From: Erythrobacter sp. UBA3075 | GTDB lineage: Bacteria > Pseudomonadota > Alphaproteobacteria > Sphingomonadales > Sphingomonadaceae | Length of the DNA: 8,063 nt | Reading direction: 5' to 3' | NCBI GenBank assembly: GCA_002367375.1 | Contig: DFBR01000180.1 | Location: forward strand, 1,437 to 9,499 | Shown here: positions 6,782 to 8,063 of the stretch, in pieces | Position numbering within the stretch: position 1 is the first letter of the stretch | Layout: every line of letters starts with the position of its first letter | Notes under the pieces: model-generated | What the model was told of the DNA's origin: nothing | Seen by the model: only the letters and a program-made list of their open reading frames with translations | Database searches by the model: none | Made by a program: the position numbers and the translations under genes

Positions 6782-7222
6782 CTAGTCCTTCTTGCCTGTA
6801 TTCGCTGGCTCGCGATTGCCGTCCTGCGCTGGCAAGGCTTGGAATTCACTGCTCGCAGTCGCGCATCGAGCACGCAATTCAGTCAGATTTTGTCGTCCAA
6901 AATCATCCTCATCCATATTGTCGATTTCAACGCGGGCGCCCTGCTGATCGTCAATCGCGCACAGATAATAGGCATGCAACATGCGTGCATTCAGCGAATT
7001 TGGATGCACCGCCATGACCCGCTCCAGCGTTGCCAGCGCTTCGAGCAAAGAGCCGTTTCCGGCCTGATCTTGCGCGGCGGCGATCCCGCTTTCTTCATTG
7101 ACTGAAAGATCGGACAATTGGTCCAACTGTTCCAGTGATTGCGCCTGCACCGGATTGGCAAGCGCCAAGCCAGCAACGCACAGCAGGACAAGCCAGCCGA
7201 GCTTGGTCACGGAAATCTGCAT
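6782..7222 (-). CDS. Small exported TPR-like protein
   Basis: The 146-aa product starts with a hydrophobic signal peptide, probably cleaved after A27 (VQA|Q). Residues about 46-103 form helix pairs that look like one to two tetratricopeptide units: the AL-TLERVMAVHPNSLNARML pattern around 62-82 is typical, followed by HAYYLCAID and QQGARVEID. An acidic turn (MDEDDF) and a charged, low-complexity C-terminus follow. Two cysteines remain in the mature part (C88, C120) and could form a disulfide in the periplasm. TPR folds bind other proteins, so a scaffold or adaptor role for the neighbouring FecR protein is reasonable but inferred. The start ATG has GAAGGGGG 7 nt upstream. It is the first gene of the operon and sits 3 bp before the FecR gene. 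I do not recognise a named family. Confidence 0.82.
   Translation of the reverse strand: MQISVTKLGWLVLLCVAGLALANPVQAQSLEQLDQLSDLSVNEESGIAAAQDQAGNGSLLEALATLERVMAVHPNSLNARMLHAYYLCAIDDQQGARVEIDNMDEDDFGRQNLTELRARCATASSEFQALPAQDGNREPANTGKKD
6786..6790 (-). promoter_or_regulatory. FecR-gene ribosome binding site inside the TPR gene
   Basis: On the minus strand AAGGA lies 7 nt before the FecR ATG, within the last codons of the TPR gene. The order is AAGGA, TAG stop, GCC, ATG, so the two genes are very likely translated from one message with coupling. Confidence 0.6.
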
Positions 7223-7229
7223 TTGAGCG

Positions 7230-7237
7230 CCCCCTTC
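7230..7237 (-). promoter_or_regulatory. TPR-gene ribosome binding site
   Basis: GAAGGGGG on the minus strand lies 7 nt before the ATG at 7222. It belongs to a 20-base start region (7220-7239) that matches the putA start region at 18 of 20 positions. Confidence 0.6.
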
Positions 7238-7254
7238 GCGATAATAAGGCGCTT

Positions 7255-7464
7255 ATGTCACGTAAACGCGCTGCAAGGCAACTGAGCAACATGGAAGCTC
7301 TTGTCCGAGCTTGGGAAGAATTGGCGGTGCGCCATGCCGGGGGCCGGATTGTGACCTCGCCTCGCCAGATCAGCAACCCTCCAGCCATAGGCAAGTGCAG
7401 CGCCACAAAAGGGGATATTTCTCACCCAAAGCTTGCCCCCACCGCGCACATCGGGAATCCCTGA
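7255..7464 (+). CDS. Doubtful 69-codon ORF immediately before dcd
   Basis: An open frame from ATG 7255 starts MSRKRAARQLSNMEALVRAW and ends at TGA 7462-7464, three bases before the dcd start (TGA CCC ATG). The first half is Arg-rich and could form a helix (about residues 3-28); the second half is Pro/Ser-rich and looks non-coding. AAGGCG upstream is only 3 nt from the ATG, too close for a good ribosome site, and the frame begins inside the putative operator of the opposite operon. In the decayed copy upstream of the cyclase the stop codon position is not kept. I recognise no family. It is included because its stop abuts dcd and it could be a leader or coupled gene; more likely it is chance. 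Confidence 0.2.
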   Translation: MSRKRAARQLSNMEALVRAWEELAVRHAGGRIVTSPRQISNPPAIGKCSATKGDISHPKLAPTAHIGNP

Positions 7465-7467
7465 CCC

Positions 7468-8022
7468 ATGACCATTCTTTCCGACAAATGGATTCGCGCG
7501 GCGGCCCAGAACAACGGCATGATTGAGCCGTTTGTGGAGGCGCAGCGGCGTGATGGGTGTATCTCCTATGGCGTCAGTTCATTCGGTTATGACGCGCGCG
7601 TGGCGGATGAATTCAAGATTTTCACCAATGTGAATTCTGCGGTTGTCGATCCCAAGAACTTCGATGGTGACAGTCTGGTCGACCGCAAGACCGATGTCTG
7701 CATCATCCCGCCCAACAGCTTTGCGCTCGCTCGCACGGTGGAATATTTCCGCATCCCCGATGATGTGCTGGTGATCTGCCTTGGCAAAAGCACCTATGCG
7801 CGCTGCGGCATCATCGTGAATGTCACACCGCTGGAGCCGGGCTGGGAAGGCCATGTGACGCTGGAATTTTCCAACACCACGCCGCTCCCCGCAAAAATCT
7901 ACGCCAATGAAGGCGCGTGCCAGTTCCTGTTCCTGCAAGGGAACGAGCGGCCCGAGGTCACCTATGCTGACCGGGCAGGCAAATATATGGGCCAGCGCGG
8001 GGTCACCTTGCCTAAGTTGTGA
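7468..8022 (+). CDS. dcd: dCTP deaminase
   Basis: Dcd deaminates dCTP to dUTP, which dUTPase turns into dUMP for thymidylate synthesis; it acts in the cytoplasm as a trimer of the dUTPase fold. The 184-aa length is usual for the alphaproteobacterial form. Visible motifs are [14 protein letters not shown] (about 32-45), GKSTYAR (S108 and R112, matching catalytic-site S111 and R115 of E. coli) and HVTLEFSN with the catalytic glutamate E133 (E138 in E. coli). The C-terminal segment [15 protein letters not shown] includes the flexible tail that closes over the triphosphate. The ATG follows a weak GGGAA at 7453-7457. The first 30 codons are duplicated as a decayed fragment after putA. The gene itself is intact. 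I cannot tell from sequence alone whether it also has dUTPase activity, but the standard monofunctional form is expected. Confidence 0.96.
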   Translation: MTILSDKWIRAAAQNNGMIEPFVEAQRRDGCISYGVSSFGYDARVADEFKIFTNVNSAVVDPKNFDGDSLVDRKTDVCIIPPNSFALARTVEYFRIPDDVLVICLGKSTYARCGIIVNVTPLEPGWEGHVTLEFSNTTPLPAKIYANEGACQFLFLQGNERPEVTYADRAGKYMGQRGVTLPKL

Positions 8023-8033
8023 GTTGGTTTTTT

Positions 8034-8053
8034 GATCCGACATCCGTCGGATC
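8034..8053. terminator. Perfect 8-bp hairpin after dcd
   Basis: GATCCGAC-ATCC-GTCGGATC is a perfect 8-bp stem with a 4-nt loop, starting 12 nt after the dcd stop. The T-run (TTTTTT, 8028-8033) lies before the hairpin rather than after it, and no T-run follows before the window ends at 8063. It could be a weak or Rho-assisted terminator, an RNA 3'-end stabiliser, or part of a two-way element for a gene beyond the edge. Confidence 0.45.
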
Positions 8054-8063
8054 GTCCTCGGTG

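Larger units (their letters stand above)
7223..7467. promoter_or_regulatory. Divergent spacer between the TPR-FecR operon and dcd
   Basis: This 245-bp gap must hold the promoters for the minus-strand operon and for dcd. On the minus strand an AT-rich TTATTATC (complement of about 7240-7247) just before the GAAGGGGG site could be a -10 region, but no well-spaced -35 is evident. A small inverted repeat, ATAAG-GCG-CTTAT at 7244-7256, overlaps it and could be an operator. For dcd, GATATT at about 7414-7419 is the most -10-like sequence. The last 36 nt (7432-7467) recur upstream of the dcd remnant at 3359-3394. All promoter calls here are weak. Confidence 0.3.

Noticed and set aside
7346..7366. 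CRP-like half site TGTGA upstream of dcd
   Set aside because: The second half (TCACA at the right distance) is missing, so it is not a credible cAMP-CRP site despite the cyclase nearby.
3359..7557. Interpretation of the dcd repeat as a transposon or integron target-site duplication
   Set aside because: The repeat is about 126 bp and diverged, with no transposase, integrase, terminal inverted repeats or tRNA in the window.
1..8063. CRISPR arrays, tRNA or rRNA genes, riboswitches
   Set aside because: No regularly spaced repeats, no cloverleaf or rRNA-like sequence, and no recognised riboswitch core were seen on either strand.

Overview
The window looks like chromosome of a GC-rich alphaproteobacterium. 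The codon usage and the protein flavour (a 184-aa Dcd, a short PutA, a CHASE2 cyclase next to a FecR protein) suggest a sphingomonad such as an Erythrobacter relative. That placement is inference from recalled families, not a database result.

Layout, left to right. (1) Minus strand, 1-107: the first 35 codons of a gene that runs off the left edge; its N-terminus resembles the Nmad3 (nucleotide modification associated domain 3) family. (2) Plus strand, 197-3346: putA, a short two-domain proline utilization enzyme with all key residues and no N-terminal DNA-binding domain. (3) 3359-3484: a decayed copy of the 5' end of dcd plus its upstream 36 nt. (4) Plus strand, 3502-5745: a CHASE2-type membrane sensor with a complete class III adenylate cyclase domain. 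(5) A 16-bp convergent gap filled by a hairpin, then a minus-strand operon: a small exported TPR-like protein (6782-7222) followed 3 bp later by an exported FecR-domain protein (5762-6778). (6) A 245-bp divergent spacer holding a doubtful 69-codon ORF. (7) Plus strand, 7468-8022: intact dcd (dCTP deaminase), followed by a perfect 8-bp-stem hairpin at the window edge.

How the genes may work together. PutA oxidises proline to glutamate and Dcd feeds dUTP to thymidylate synthesis; both are housekeeping genes. Between them sits a three-gene block whose products all appear to sit in or across the inner membrane: a periplasmic CHASE2 sensor that would make cAMP inside, a FecR-domain protein with a predicted C-terminal membrane anchor, and a small periplasmic TPR protein. 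There is no FecI-type sigma factor or TonB receptor here, so FecR is more likely tied to the cyclase than to iron-citrate-type signalling (inference).

The most notable signal is not a gene. The block is bounded on its left by a 5' fragment of dcd and on its right by the intact dcd, as a direct repeat 4,073 bp apart. This suggests that the block arrived by a recombination or duplication event involving dcd, and the new junction now supplies the leader and ribosome binding site of the cyclase gene. A second oddity is a nearly identical 20-base translation start region shared by putA and the TPR gene on opposite strands.
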